Source: Aradus depressus (Eukaryota; Arthropoda; Insecta; Hemiptera; Aradidae). Taken from it: 64,000 nt of DNA. Where the stretch lies: contig OY759222.1 in assembly GCA_963662175.1 (NCBI GenBank), forward strand, positions 9,111,222 to 9,175,221, in the 5' to 3' direction. The translations under genes and the position numbers were made by a program. This document shows, piece after piece, positions 26,201 through 34,066 of this stretch. Each line of letters begins with the position of its first letter. Positions within the stretch are counted from its first letter, which is position 1. The notes under the pieces were generated by a model. It saw only the letters and a list, made by a program, of their open reading frames with translations, was not told the DNA's origin and ran no database searches.

Positions 26201-29200
26201 AAGGCTCAGTGGGAAAATTCAGAACACTGAGGTAAAAAATTTAAATCACAGGATGTCAAATATAAGATAGTCTGACCTCTCACAGATTTTTATTGGTAGT
26301 ATTAGCTAGCCGGCTTTCGAGGTTTCCCTCATCATCAGGCAGTCTGATAAAAAATTAAAAATTTTGAAAGAACTAAATAATATAATAAAAATAAATAACA
26401 ATCTAAAACATTAACAATTTAAAATATCATGGATGGGGACAGACGAGTTATCCCTGTCCACCATCTGAGTCACAACTGGGAGAACGGTGTCCCACAATAA
26501 AAATCTGTGAGAGGTCAGACTATCTTATATTTGACATCCTGTGAAATAATCACTTCTCACTACATCAGCCATCTTCATATTAAAAAATTTAAATGTCCAG
26601 TAAAAAAATTTAAAGACTAAGATTTAAAATGCACAGTATAAAATTGCAGTTTACTGAGTAATTCCAGTTGATCTATCCGAAGACCCTCCCGTCGGTCCTT
26701 TTAGAGAAACAGTCCAGGTTGTTATAATGTAGAGAAACCCCATGGGGGAGCATAAAAAAAAATCTATTGCGAACAGGCTAATTTATTTACTGTGAATATA
26801 TCCTTTTTATTCTGCTTCTATTCGTTAAATATTTTTATACTAATATTTAATTTATTTACTATGAATCTATCCTTTTTACTATTCGTTTACTTTTTTAACC
26901 GTGTTATAAATTTATTACTCTGAATTAAATCTTTTGAATGTGAATTAATTTTGTTACTGTGAATAATGTTTTCTACTGAACTTTAATTACTGTGCATTTA
27001 ATTTTCATCGTTTAAATAGGCTAGGATTAAAACAGTAAAAAAAAGCGGCTAACCTAGTAAGAAAGGTTAATTACACAGCACAAAATGATAAATGCACAGT
27101 AAAATGCAACACTGTAAATAAAATTTCAGCCCAAAAACTAAAAATGTATTGCCTAGTAAGTTAATCCAATAACACGGTTAATAAGGAGCAGTAAGAAATT
27201 TCAGTATACTCGGTACAAATTTGAATGCCCAGTAATTTTCAGTTCAAAATTACTGAAAACTGGAAGAAATGGAGTGTACTTGGAAGGAGGTATGTAATGT
27301 TTTCTCAGTTGCTACTGATCCTACGCGGAAAATTTACAGTTATATTAATTTTGAACATTTTCGATTTAGGGGAAAAGAGAGAGGGCAGTGAGGTGTATAG
27401 TGGGACAAAGGGTAGCATAAACTGTTTATTCTGTCCGGATATCGCACGTAATCAGCTTCAGCTAAAATGGTATACGCAATGTTACTCCCGGATAACCTGT
27501 TACTATTTATATTCATTGTTTATCAATATTCAGCCTTGAGTCGATGGTCATTTTTCACCTAATCAGAGAGATACGGTAACCATTTTAAGAGCCCTTCCTT
27601 ATACGTACAGGACTTTATCCCTAACTTTAACGTAAAAAATATAACTGCTGGGAATAAAAATGTTTAAAAAATATATTATAAAAAGAATATAATAATAATT
27701 GGAAATTTCTGTTTATTCTCTTCTCTCTGGTGATAAAAAAAAATGCGGCGGTGACCGCACCCTCTCCAAAACCAGTAGACCGTTTGTGCTAATATTCAAC
27801 AGTAGATTAACAAAGGTGCTTCTAAAACTTCACACTAAGTTGTGTGTCGATAAATTCATCAATTCGGAAGTTTTAGGGTTTTTGAATTGAGCACCTCCCC
27901 CCCTTCCCTTCGGCCGATATCGCTGAAGTTTGACAGGTTATGTCCTCATTGCGTTTTGAAATTTCATGTCGATTCATTCATTAAATCGGCAGTTACTACG
28001 GATTTAAGTTGAGTCCCCTCCCCTTCTGCCGATTCCGTTGCAAATTGATGTGATTTCGAATTCACATATGAAATTTTTATGTTTTATATCACATACGATA
28101 TATTCACTACAACGGCAGCTACTAGAGTTTTTTGTTTCTAGCCTCTCCCTTCTTCTTTGGCTGAAAATTCATGGGGTTTTGGTTACACATGAAGCTGCGT
28201 TCACACTAGCGAAACTCCCTCGCGCGAAATAATTTCGCGAGGGAATAGCGCTAGTGTAGACGTGCCCCCACCCCTGAGTAATTGCGGGGTAAGGGCCCTC
28301 GTTGCGAGCCGGACCTCAGTCGGTTTTTGTCAGCGCATCAAAGGGTTTCGCATGTCGAGTTTCGCTTAGTGTAAACGTGGTCGCCGTACAACAGTGCTTG
28401 CAGCTCATCGAGTTCTACAAAAATAGAGATTTTATGTGGAATCCAAAAAACAGAACTGAAGGCGGCTCGTCCTACTCGCGCAATTTTTCACTCTGAATTG
28501 CGCTCTGTTTTGAGCAGTGCGAAATTTCACTCGAAGCGAGTAACTTTCGCTAGTGTAAACGCAGCTTAAGAGTTTGTGTCGATACATTCATTTTATCAGC
28601 GTTTATTAGAGCTTTTATGTTAAGCCTCCCCCTTCCCTTCGGTCGATTTGGCTGAAAAACAATAGGATTCGTCGTTAGAGTGTTCTGAACTCATTCACAC
28701 ATACAGATCCACAAAATTGTTTTTTTTTTCATGTTTGGAGTCTAGAGGTTGAAAACATGAAATTCCGTTGAAAACTCATCATCAAATTTTTGACAAATTA
28801 AATAACTTCTCCAATACTTTGTAAAGCTGGAGAAGTAAATTGCCAGAAAGTACGTATACTTTGACAATATTGTTACTAGGCACAAAATAAGCTGTGGATC
28901 GCGCATATTTCCAAAACAGCTGAACCGATCAATAGGTTAACAGTAACGAAACAATGGCGAAAAAAAATCCATATCGATGAATTTTTTCAAAAATTATCGT
29001 TAACAAAAGAAAATTGCATGAAATTTCACAAAACCTCTGATCTGATTAGCACCAAAATCAACAGACCTGGTGTCCTCACTGAGATATTTTCCAAAAAGAA
29101 AGATTCATATCGTGGCATTTTTTTTTTGTAGATGTTATCTTGGAAGAAATAAAAGAAGTTCCAGAGACAAAAAAAACACATTGATGAGTTCTATGGAAAA

Positions 29201-30752
29201 CTATTTATAACGCACAACACTTCTTTCGGAATAACACACACGTGTTTTCGTACATATTAAGAAAAATATCAAGTTACACTGCCGAAGCTCTTCATAAGTG
29301 AAGTTTCTACAATTTCAATATTAGTAAATATATTGTACTATTATTATCACTGGGAGTACATGATTTTAGCCTCTTGTAAAGACACATCATTATTTAGAAT
29401 ATATAAATTCAATCAAATTTTAGCGAAAACGACCTATTACCAAATCTTTCGGACACACATTCAGTGTTTTCGTACAAATTAAGGAAAATATTTAACTGAT
29501 TTTTAAGAGCGATACTGTGCATACTGTTAAGCCTATTTCTCTGTATAGAAACGGCTGAGCGAGACAGCTTCTATATAATAATCCTAAATGAACCTCCAAA
29601 GAAAATGTGACAACAGCTGTACATATTTGTTTAAAATAATCTAAGCTATTCAAAATAATTTGCGAACAATAATCAATAAAAAATTATTATGTTCCACAAT
29701 ACTTCAGCTTAGCGCATATTTGACCTACCTCGAAACTATGACCTTTCCACATTTTTTTATTAAAATAGTTTGTAAAAGTTTAACAATTTTCCTGATAAAA
29801 ACCGCAAAAAGAATAAGACGTTTTAGAAAAAAAGGCATATTTGACATTTATTAAGTGATGGCTTATAGATTATAAATTAAAGAAAAATAATAACCCAGTT
29901 CCATAATAAAATGTGAAAAATGTTGTATTTTAGACATTAATGGATTATTCATGTACTAAAAAAAGTTAAGAATAGCCAGTTTCTGAGATAAAACATAAGT
30001 AACTTCGATCTTTCTCCTCATTCATGCTTGAGAAAACATCAAATTTTAAATTAACACTACAAAAATAACAAAATGAATTTTAAACATTAATATCAAACTT
30101 ACCTTATATGAGGGATTCCACCTCCTCCTTGAAGTACTTTGTATAATTTACTTTCATATAATAATTGTGGATGTCTAGCCCTGACTGGTTCCAATTTCAC
30201 TGCAATTTCCTAAAAAATAAAAAGAAATTATTAAGAAATGACATTACGAAAAAGACACATCTTTAGCTATAGGCTCAAAAATGACTCCATAAAGGGACTT
30301 TTCTGGGTTAAATAGGCCACATAAGTAATAGTACTAACAAAATGCCAAGTTCCAACATTTCAAGTATTTTGCTGATAAGAATTTCTCGGTATAAAAAAGA
30401 CATTGTGGGTAGATTTAACGTTAAATTGTTTGAAAAACAGTAATTTCTAGGCTTATTTCTAATATACGAACAGAGGAATGGTATGGAAGCCACTGTTGCA
30501 TCAATACCTTTCAGCCATTTTGAACCTTTCTTCCTGAGTTGAACAAAACTCAGATGTAATGAGGTTTAAAACAACTTACTTATTGAAAAAACATGAAGAA
30601 TAATAAAATAATTTTGGAGTACTTACTTCACCATTAATAATGTTGATCCCAAGATAAATATCACCAAAAGAACCACTACCTATTTTACGGACTAGCTTAT
30701 ATCTTCCACCAACAATAAAGTCAATTTTATTGGAGGAGGTCGAAGCAGCCAT
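14025..30752 (-). CDS. CSNK1A1: casein kinase I alpha, whole coding span (6 exons)
   Basis: The joined coding sequence (30752-30627, 30209-30103, 18901-18536, 17789-17711, 16088-16014, 14297-14025) is 1026 nt and gives 341 aa, close to the ~337 aa usual for CK1 alpha. It is a monomeric Ser/Thr kinase acting in Wnt/Hedgehog signalling and many cytosolic processes. Visible features are the glycine loop GSGSFG (25-30), the ATP-binding Lys (AVK, 47), HRDIKPDN (135-142), LIDFGLAKK (DFG 158-160), and the CK1-specific SIN in place of the APE motif (in [12 protein letters not shown]). The C-terminal tail is rich in Gly, Ser, Ala and Pro. Every intron is GT-AG and phases match. Intron 2 is about 11.2 kb and full of transposons. 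The gene is head-to-tail with the DEG/ENaC gene on the same strand. Confidence 0.97.
14440..15435 (+). mobile_element. pogo/Tigger-like transposon remnant in CK1 intron 5
   Basis: 15045-15200 reads [38 protein letters not shown], the CENP-B-type N-terminal HTH of pogo/Tigger transposases. The DDE domain is missing or unreadable. TAACGGAC motifs at about 14455, 14490 and 14835 look like parts of its terminal region, with a fold-back inserted at 14548-14820. Confidence 0.75.
14548..14820. mobile_element. palindromic element, hammerhead-like family 2
   Basis: Arms of more than 100 bp around a centre near 14700. Hammerhead-like cores on both strands: 14652-14685 (-) and 14720-14753 (+), each CTGAGGA-T-GGTA-loop-TACC-GAAA-GTACT. 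Close relative of 58949-59243. Confidence 0.85.
15490..15680 (+). repeat. 145-bp-period dispersed repeat, one unit
   Basis: Shares ACTGCCGTTGCAATGAA..., TTGACACAAAATTTCGTATG and ATAAGGACAACACCTAT with copies at 20.6, 27.7, 31.4, 42.3 and 58.6 kb. Confidence 0.75.
16014..16088 (-). CDS. CSNK1A1: CK1 alpha coding exon 5
   Basis: 25 codons, phase 0 at both ends. It encodes [15 protein letters not shown] and STPVEVLCK. Acceptor CTTTTTCAG, donor AAG|GTAAGA. Confidence 0.96.
16351..17208 (+). mobile_element. mariner-like element, internally deleted, in CK1 intron 4
   Basis: Flanked by TA on both sides. The ends match as terminal inverted repeats (left CAAGCGATGATCAAAAACTT, right reverse complement CGAGGGCTGATCAAAAAGTT). 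Broken frames read [36 protein letters not shown], then [13 protein letters not shown] (end of the D,D34D domain) and KVQLELF. At 858 bp it lacks roughly a third of a full mariner, and it has stops. Confidence 0.93.
17370..17610 (+). mobile_element. R1-like retroelement C-terminal remnant
   Basis: A zinc-knuckle-like [16 protein letters not shown] is followed by frames with stops. This fits the end of an R1-clade non-LTR ORF2. Confidence 0.45.
17711..17789 (-). CDS. CSNK1A1: CK1 alpha coding exon 4
   Basis: 79 nt, acceptor TTCTCAG, donor AAG|GTAAAT. It encodes [16 protein letters not shown] and SLPWQGLK of the kinase C-lobe. Phase 2 in, phase 0 out. Confidence 0.96.
17790..18535. other. CK1 alpha intron 3, nothing else recognised
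   Basis: AT-rich. The segment near 18400-18445 (ATATCGACACAAATTGC, AATGTAATCGGACAT) resembles the inverted repeat around the DEG/ENaC exon 7, perhaps a shared repeat end. Confidence 0.5.
18536..18901 (-). CDS. CSNK1A1: CK1 alpha coding exon 3 (catalytic core)
   Basis: 366 nt, the largest internal exon. It encodes [30 protein letters not shown], the activation loop [16 protein letters not shown] and NAHLGIEQ. Acceptor TTTCAG, donor CAGAG|GTAATA. The shared codons on both sides restore the family sequence. Confidence 0.97.
19042..19229 (-). mobile_element. SINE-A, internally deleted, 15-bp target duplication
   Basis: Head and tail are present but most of the body is missing (the deletion joins CATATCGC to TTAACGTCCC). 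It is flanked by TTTATTCACTAGTTA at 19027-19041 and 19230-19244. Confidence 0.95.
19540..19862 (-). mobile_element. SINE-A, diverged subfamily
   Basis: Body variant with TTTAGGTTTGTTTACCCAGG and a 'GTGCTCCAGG' junction, shared with copies at 0.4 kb, 36.0 kb and 50.0 kb. The head is degenerate. Confidence 0.8.
20585..20830 (+). repeat. 145-bp-period dispersed repeat
   Basis: Units with TGACGTTGTAATGAATGTAT and ACTGCTGATGTAATGAATGT, each followed by the TCGACA and 'CATAAGGACA' blocks. Confidence 0.7.
20818..21716. repeat. dispersed repeat X, copy 1
   Basis: Carries ACACAGTACAAAATGATAAA, ATGCACAGTAAAATGCAACA, TAACACGGTTAATAAGG and GACCCTCCCGTCGG, found again in the same order at 26.0-27.2 kb. 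The left half is rich in CAGTA/ACTGTAA and the right half in TTACTCTG/TTTACTG, so it is loosely self-complementary. Unclassified. Confidence 0.75.
21384..21587 (-). mobile_element. SINE-B: second tRNA-derived SINE, poly(A) tail, 13-bp target duplication
   Basis: On the - strand: a tRNA-like head with long variable arm, GGTGGCCGTGCGG near the A box and GCGGGTTCGAATCCCG as B box, a ~90-bp body, then a poly(A) run. It is flanked by TTACTCTGAATTT at 21371-21383 and 21588-21600, inside repeat X. The long arm suggests a Ser/Leu-type tRNA ancestor. Confidence 0.88.
22149..22986 (-). mobile_element. SINE-A, 13-bp target duplication, interrupted by a MITE
   Basis: Flanked by AAAAGGGTTTATA at 22136-22148 and 22987-22999. 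The tail (left end) is AGTTAGGTTAGATTTT. The head is split at 22473 by a ~500-bp MITE and resumes as CGGCGCCCTCT. Confidence 0.95.
22474..22975. mobile_element. MITE with long TIRs nested in a SINE-A head
   Basis: Ends CACAGTGTGAAATT in inverted orientation, with arms of roughly 150-180 bp (shared AAGCTGGCTTTTTATCAG and ATTATATGCCA). The 4-bp CGGC flanks (22470-22473, 22976-22979) look like the target duplication. Confidence 0.9.
23216..23372 (-). mobile_element. SINE-A fragment
   Basis: Central body and degenerate head (CACCTAGGGTAGGGATCT, GAACCCGCGATCATGAGCTC). Confidence 0.8.
23561..23985. repeat. 43-bp minisatellite, 10 units
   Basis: Period exactly 43 (unit starts at 23561, 23604 ... 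23948). Two unit types differ at several sites: A (CATTGCTACTCTCTATTGAC) and B (CACTGCTACTATCTACTGAC). The order A B A B B A B B A B points to higher-order duplication of an ABB block. Confidence 0.95.
24058..24243 (+). mobile_element. SINE-A, 3' body
   Basis: From CAGATACTTGTTAAAGATC to the tail GGGCATGAGTCATAATAACT. Confidence 0.88.
24814..25112 (+). mobile_element. SINE-A with B-box deletion
   Basis: The head keeps TAGCTCAGTGG but jumps from the anticodon region into TTATTTTATCTAGGAGG, so the B box is gone. The body is complete to GGGCATGACTTATAATAAG. Confidence 0.88.
25165..25375 (+). repeat. 145-bp-period repeat end with terminal hairpin
   Basis: Carries TTGTGTGTCGATACATTGAT, AAAACATGAAATTCTGTTG and the conserved end hairpin CCCCTATACTTC/GTATAGCTGGGG (25341-25367). 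Confidence 0.7.
25852..25997 (+). mobile_element. SINE-A with A-box deletion
   Basis: GGGCGCCGGTAG is joined directly to CGGGTTCGAAACCC, removing the A-box/anticodon region. It ends in mid-body. Confidence 0.85.
26009..27240. repeat. dispersed repeat X, further copies
   Basis: Two or more partial copies (26009-26245 continuing at 26560-27010, and 27010-27240) of the repeat at 20.8 kb, interrupted by the fold-back at 26247-26546. Confidence 0.75.
26247..26546. mobile_element. fold-back element, hammerhead-like family 3
   Basis: Arms: AGGATGTCAAATATAAGATA at the left end, reverse complement at the right, extending ~45 bp. The - strand core at 26304-26340 is CTGATGA-T-GAGG-GAAA-CCTC-GAAA-GCCGGCT. 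Confidence 0.85.
27690..28815 (-). repeat. 145-bp-period dispersed repeat, several units
   Basis: Repeated TTGTGTCGATA-ATTCAT blocks, each followed by GGCAGTTA and CCCTTC-CTTCGGC. It ends at the hairpin-like CTTCTCCAATACTTTG/TAAAGCTGGAGAAG (28805-28832). A MITE interrupts it at 28190-28568. Confidence 0.75.
28190..28568. mobile_element. MITE with AAGCTGCGTT-type TIRs
   Basis: Ends AAGCTGCGTTCACACTAGCG and, inverted, AAGCTGCGTTTACACTAGCG. The interior has a GC-rich palindrome (CCCTCGCGCGAAAT/ATTTCGCGAGGG). Confidence 0.85.
28835..30102. other. CK1 alpha intron 2, proximal part, nothing recognised
   Basis: AT-rich, no coding motif or known repeat seen. Confidence 0.5.
30103..30209 (-). CDS. 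CSNK1A1: CK1 alpha coding exon 2
   Basis: 107 nt, acceptor TTTTTTAG, donor AAG|GTAAGT. It contains AVKLE with the ATP-binding lysine, RHPQLLYE and GGIPHIR. Phase 0 in, phase 2 out. Confidence 0.96.
30627..30752 (-). CDS. CSNK1A1: CK1 alpha coding exon 1
   Basis: 42 codons from ATG (30752-30750) to the donor GTAAGT. It encodes the N terminus with [19 protein letters not shown], the kinase glycine loop. It ends in phase 0. The start is fixed by the family's N-terminal length. Confidence 0.97.
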
Positions 30753-31000
30753 TGTTCAACTGTAATTAAGCCGAATTTAGCGATTGAGAAACACATATAA
30801 CACTATAAAATCACTTAATTTTTTTCACAAACTAACGAATAACATCGACATTTTGAGAACAGCAAATCTCACAACTAGCTGGATCGTGAAGTAGACTGAA
30901 GAGAGAGAGAGAGTGAGTGAGTGAGTAAGAGAATTTACGTCACTCCCCCTTCTCGACCAATCCGTGGGACCTAACCTCACGTCTACAATCGATATTTTAG
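30753..31000 (-). promoter_or_regulatory. CK1 alpha 5' UTR / promoter region with GA/GT-rich tract
   Basis: Immediately upstream of the CK1 alpha ATG. On the + strand a GAGAGAGAGAG tract runs into GTGAGTGAGTGAG at about 30900-30930, which may act as a GAGA-type promoter element or be a plain microsatellite. No TATA box or transcription start can be fixed by eye. Confidence 0.35.
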
Positions 31001-31394
31001 TCCTTAAATTAATAGATTTATGAAAAACAAACATATATCTAATATTACAATTAGTACTAAATAAGAAAATAAAAAATAATGATTTTATGAGAACGAACAG
31101 TTCATTCACATACGTTTTTTCTTTAAAGTTATTAAGAAAACAACATAACTTATAAAACCATTTCATCGATACTTTGGAAAAAGCGGGAGAAATTGCCCAA
31201 TTTAAATTTAAAGTTGAAATGTTCAGTTTAAATTACTTGACTGACACGACTCCGGGCGAAAACAGCTTATGAAAAGAGACATGACTAGACCAGAGGACAC
31301 CCCTAACCATTATAACCAACGGACAAATGTCGGCCACAACTGACAAAGAGAAAAGCGACCAATTTGAAAAGTAAATTCACAATGAATCAGATTC

Positions 31395-31600
31395 AATTTT
31401 TTTTTGTCCACCGTTTGCTATATATTCAATCGTTGACTTACATAGAGGCTTGTAAATCCTCTAAATATTGTGTCGATAAATTCAATTCATCGGCAGTTAT
31501 TGGGGTTTTTGAGTTGAGCTCCCTTCTGAACCCCCTTCCCTTTGGCTGAAAATCGATAGGTGTTGTCCTTATGGAGTTCATGTCAATCATATAAAATTTT
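31395..31600 (-). repeat. 145-bp-period dispersed repeat, one unit
   Basis: ATTGTGTCGATAAATTCAAT, CGGCAGTTATTGGGGTTTTT, and TGAAAATCGATAGGTGTTGT in the usual order. Confidence 0.7.
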
Positions 31601-31689
31601 GTGTCTTTTTTTTGTTTTGGATTGGGAGAGGAGATGGCTTCTTATGAGATCGTAAAAGAAAAGTTTGAGGTATATTAGGGTTTCAAAAA

Positions 31690-32130
31690 AATTTAATATT
31701 TGAGAGGGTCCAAGTTTTTTGAAAAAGCGACATCCAGTAAGAGAACGTTGACGCTATCCAGTTGGGGAGCTTGAAAGAGGAACTGATCCGGGATTATATA
31801 GTAATCAAGATAGTGGGCGGATGACGCCTTTTCAGAAATACTCCAGGTGTGAGTGTCACTCACATTGCATTGCTCACTCACAGCTATCCGAAAGATCCGC
31901 CAGGAGAACGTGAAGCAACAATCTGTTGTCAAAGAACCTCGGTCTGGTAATAAGCAGTTGCGCAGGTCAGGTCCCATTGTTAAATGTAGCAAATGCGTGT
32001 TTTCTGATGGGCATAAGATGACTGAAAGTCCACCTAACAGAGCTGAATGTTTCAAATGTGGTGGAAGGGGTACTACAGTAGATGTTGCCTCAAGAAAGGT
32101 TCTTTTCCGCGGATTTCACAGAGCCTATGT
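31690..32130 (+). mobile_element. Ty3/gypsy-type gag remnant
   Basis: Frameshifted + strand frames show LKEELIRDYIV and a later Cys-rich stretch with two CxxC-like knuckles (KCSKC ... ECFKCGG), the usual order in gypsy-like gag. No pol or LTR seen nearby. Confidence 0.5.
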
Positions 32131-32679
32131 CACTCAGATTACAATGAATCAAATGACGTATAACTCATTTAGGCTATTTAAGGGAACAAAGAATATAACA
32201 TACATACAAAATTGTGAAAACTAACTCCCTTTGCGTTCCGCAGTCGGGTAAAAATAAATTATATTATAATACTGATGACATGGATTATAACTTGACTTTT
32301 AAAATATCCATAAAATTGGCTCATTAAAAAGCATAACTTATTATTATTAAAAGAAGTTTTTTGTGCGCATTTTGCGAACGAATTTGTTCGATTATAATTA
32401 TTCAAAACCAACATAAAATTTTTATTTATTATATAAATTAGGTAGGCTGATGCGCTTCGTCCAACAAATAAAACTCTAGAAAGTGGGATGATAAAAAAAA
32501 AAAATTTTAATAGTTTTTATTTGTATAAAACAGTTGTACAGTTAATTAAAATTGTGTGCATTAATGAACAAACAGCACACGCAAACATCACAAATATATT
32601 GGATTTAAAATTGTTGTTAATATGTTATACATTAATGTGCTAACAGAGTTGGGAAACATAAATCTACAACAATAATGTA

Positions 32680-32733
32680 AAGTCCACCAGGGAGACAGAG
32701 CAACGAAACAGCACTCTGGTAGTAGGCGTGAGT
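32680..32733 (+). mobile_element. SINE-A 3' fragment
   Basis: GTCCACCAGGGAGACAGAGC and CTCTGGTAGTAGGCG only. Confidence 0.55.
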
Positions 32734-33049
32734 CCCAAAAACTAAATATGCTGAGGCTGGGATGCATCCAATATTCTTATCCCTACCTTGGAAGCGCTAC
32801 GCTTCCTCCTAACCATCACCTCGTTTTACTTGGATCTGAAGATAACAAGCTTTTCACAGTTTCCATGTCTCTGTCGAAAATGCATCCAGCTTTAGCCAGG
32901 GCTCTGCCACACATCTTTATCGCGTCGATCGGACTGCACAAAATTGCATATTTAGTCCAAATAAGAAAATTTATTTGTTAGTTCGAAAATGTAGTATACA
33001 TTTGTTAATCGACAAATTTACAACAGTTTTGAGAAAAAAGCCCGGATAT

Positions 33050-33272
33050 GACCAACTCAAAACGTACAATGCGGCCATAAATGTTGAAGATATTGGATTG
33101 GATGTACAACCTGACATTATAAGCAGCTAAAAAAAATGTCCCATCACAAGCGTCAGCGTCGAGAGATCGTTTTCCCAGCTAAAACACGTAGTACTTAGCG
33201 ACAGGCGGCACAGTTTTTCAGACAAGAATTTTTTTATGTATTTAGTAGTAAATTTTAACGCATCAAATGCTT
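33050..33272 (+). mobile_element. hAT transposase C-terminal remnant
   Basis: Frame reading ITSVSVERSFSQLKHV, LSDRRHSFS and VVNFNAS, a hAT dimerisation domain. Confidence 0.7.
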
Positions 33273-33486
33273 AAGTAAAAAAATATATATCAATATAATT
33301 GAAGTCAAATTCTCGGCCTCGAGTAATGTGGTAAACTGTTTTGTATTTTACATATCTCTAGTATTTTTTTAATCAAATATTTATACATATATGCTTTTGT
33401 AATTAAAACATGGAGGTAAAAAAAAACTTGTTTTCAGTAATTTTTTTTTTTTAATTAAAATAATGTCTTCCTATTTGTTACGCCAG

Positions 33487-33630
33487 TCTGTTGCGGACGA
33501 TGCAAGAACATCAAAACCCTCTGCTATGTGTCATCCCTCTCTACCTGCCTCCGCTAAGACCAGAACGTCGACTGACTTCGGTGGAATTAGTGAAATGTAT
33601 GTGGAATTGGACAATATTAGTGTTCAATAA
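33487..33630 (+). CDS. possible orphan terminal exon
   Basis: Follows an acceptor TTACGCCAG and gives 47 codons (start SVADDARTSKPSAMCHP, end MYVELDNISVQ) with a TAA that overlaps a canonical AATAAA at 33626-33631. The composition looks coding, unlike its surroundings. I do not recognise the protein and found no upstream exon. It may be the end of a degenerate transposon gene. Confidence 0.3.
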   Translation, partial: SVADDARTSKPSAMCHPSLPASAKTRTSTDFGGISEMYVELDNISVQ

Positions 33631-33857
33631 AAAAGTGATTTATTTATCGTCTTTTTTATTTTATGTAATAACTTGTCTTCTGATTATGATGCAGATGTCT
33701 GAAACGGCTTAAATTAAAGGTGAGAAGGTGTGTGAAACTATGTGCAAGATGAAAACTATGTTTCATCAATTTGCATTGAAGCATTGATCAAAAGTAGAAT
33801 AGGAACCACTTAGTTTATGGCAAGAAGCCATAGGGTGACATAAGACGTAACTCTCCT

Positions 33858-34066
33858 CTACATGTCCAAGCCACGATCTGTTCGCAGAGGCCCAAAGAGA
33901 GTTTCCACTGAGGGCTTTATTTTTGAATCAAGTTTATTCTCAATTTTTTCAGAGGGATTCTGTTCTTCATTGTGATCCCCCGATCGACAAATAAAAAAAT
34001 ATAATATTTCGACAAAACTAAGAAGGCTTGCTCCAACGAATAGCCCAGCGGCTCCGCCCATTGAAA
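33858..34066 (-). CDS. DEG/ENaC exon 10 (TM2, C terminus)
   Basis: Acceptor TGTTCTCAG, stop TAG at 33860-33858. It encodes VSMGGAAGLFVGASLLSF, with the G-A-S selectivity filter, then VEILYFF and a charged cytosolic tail of about 45 residues. Confidence 0.95.
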
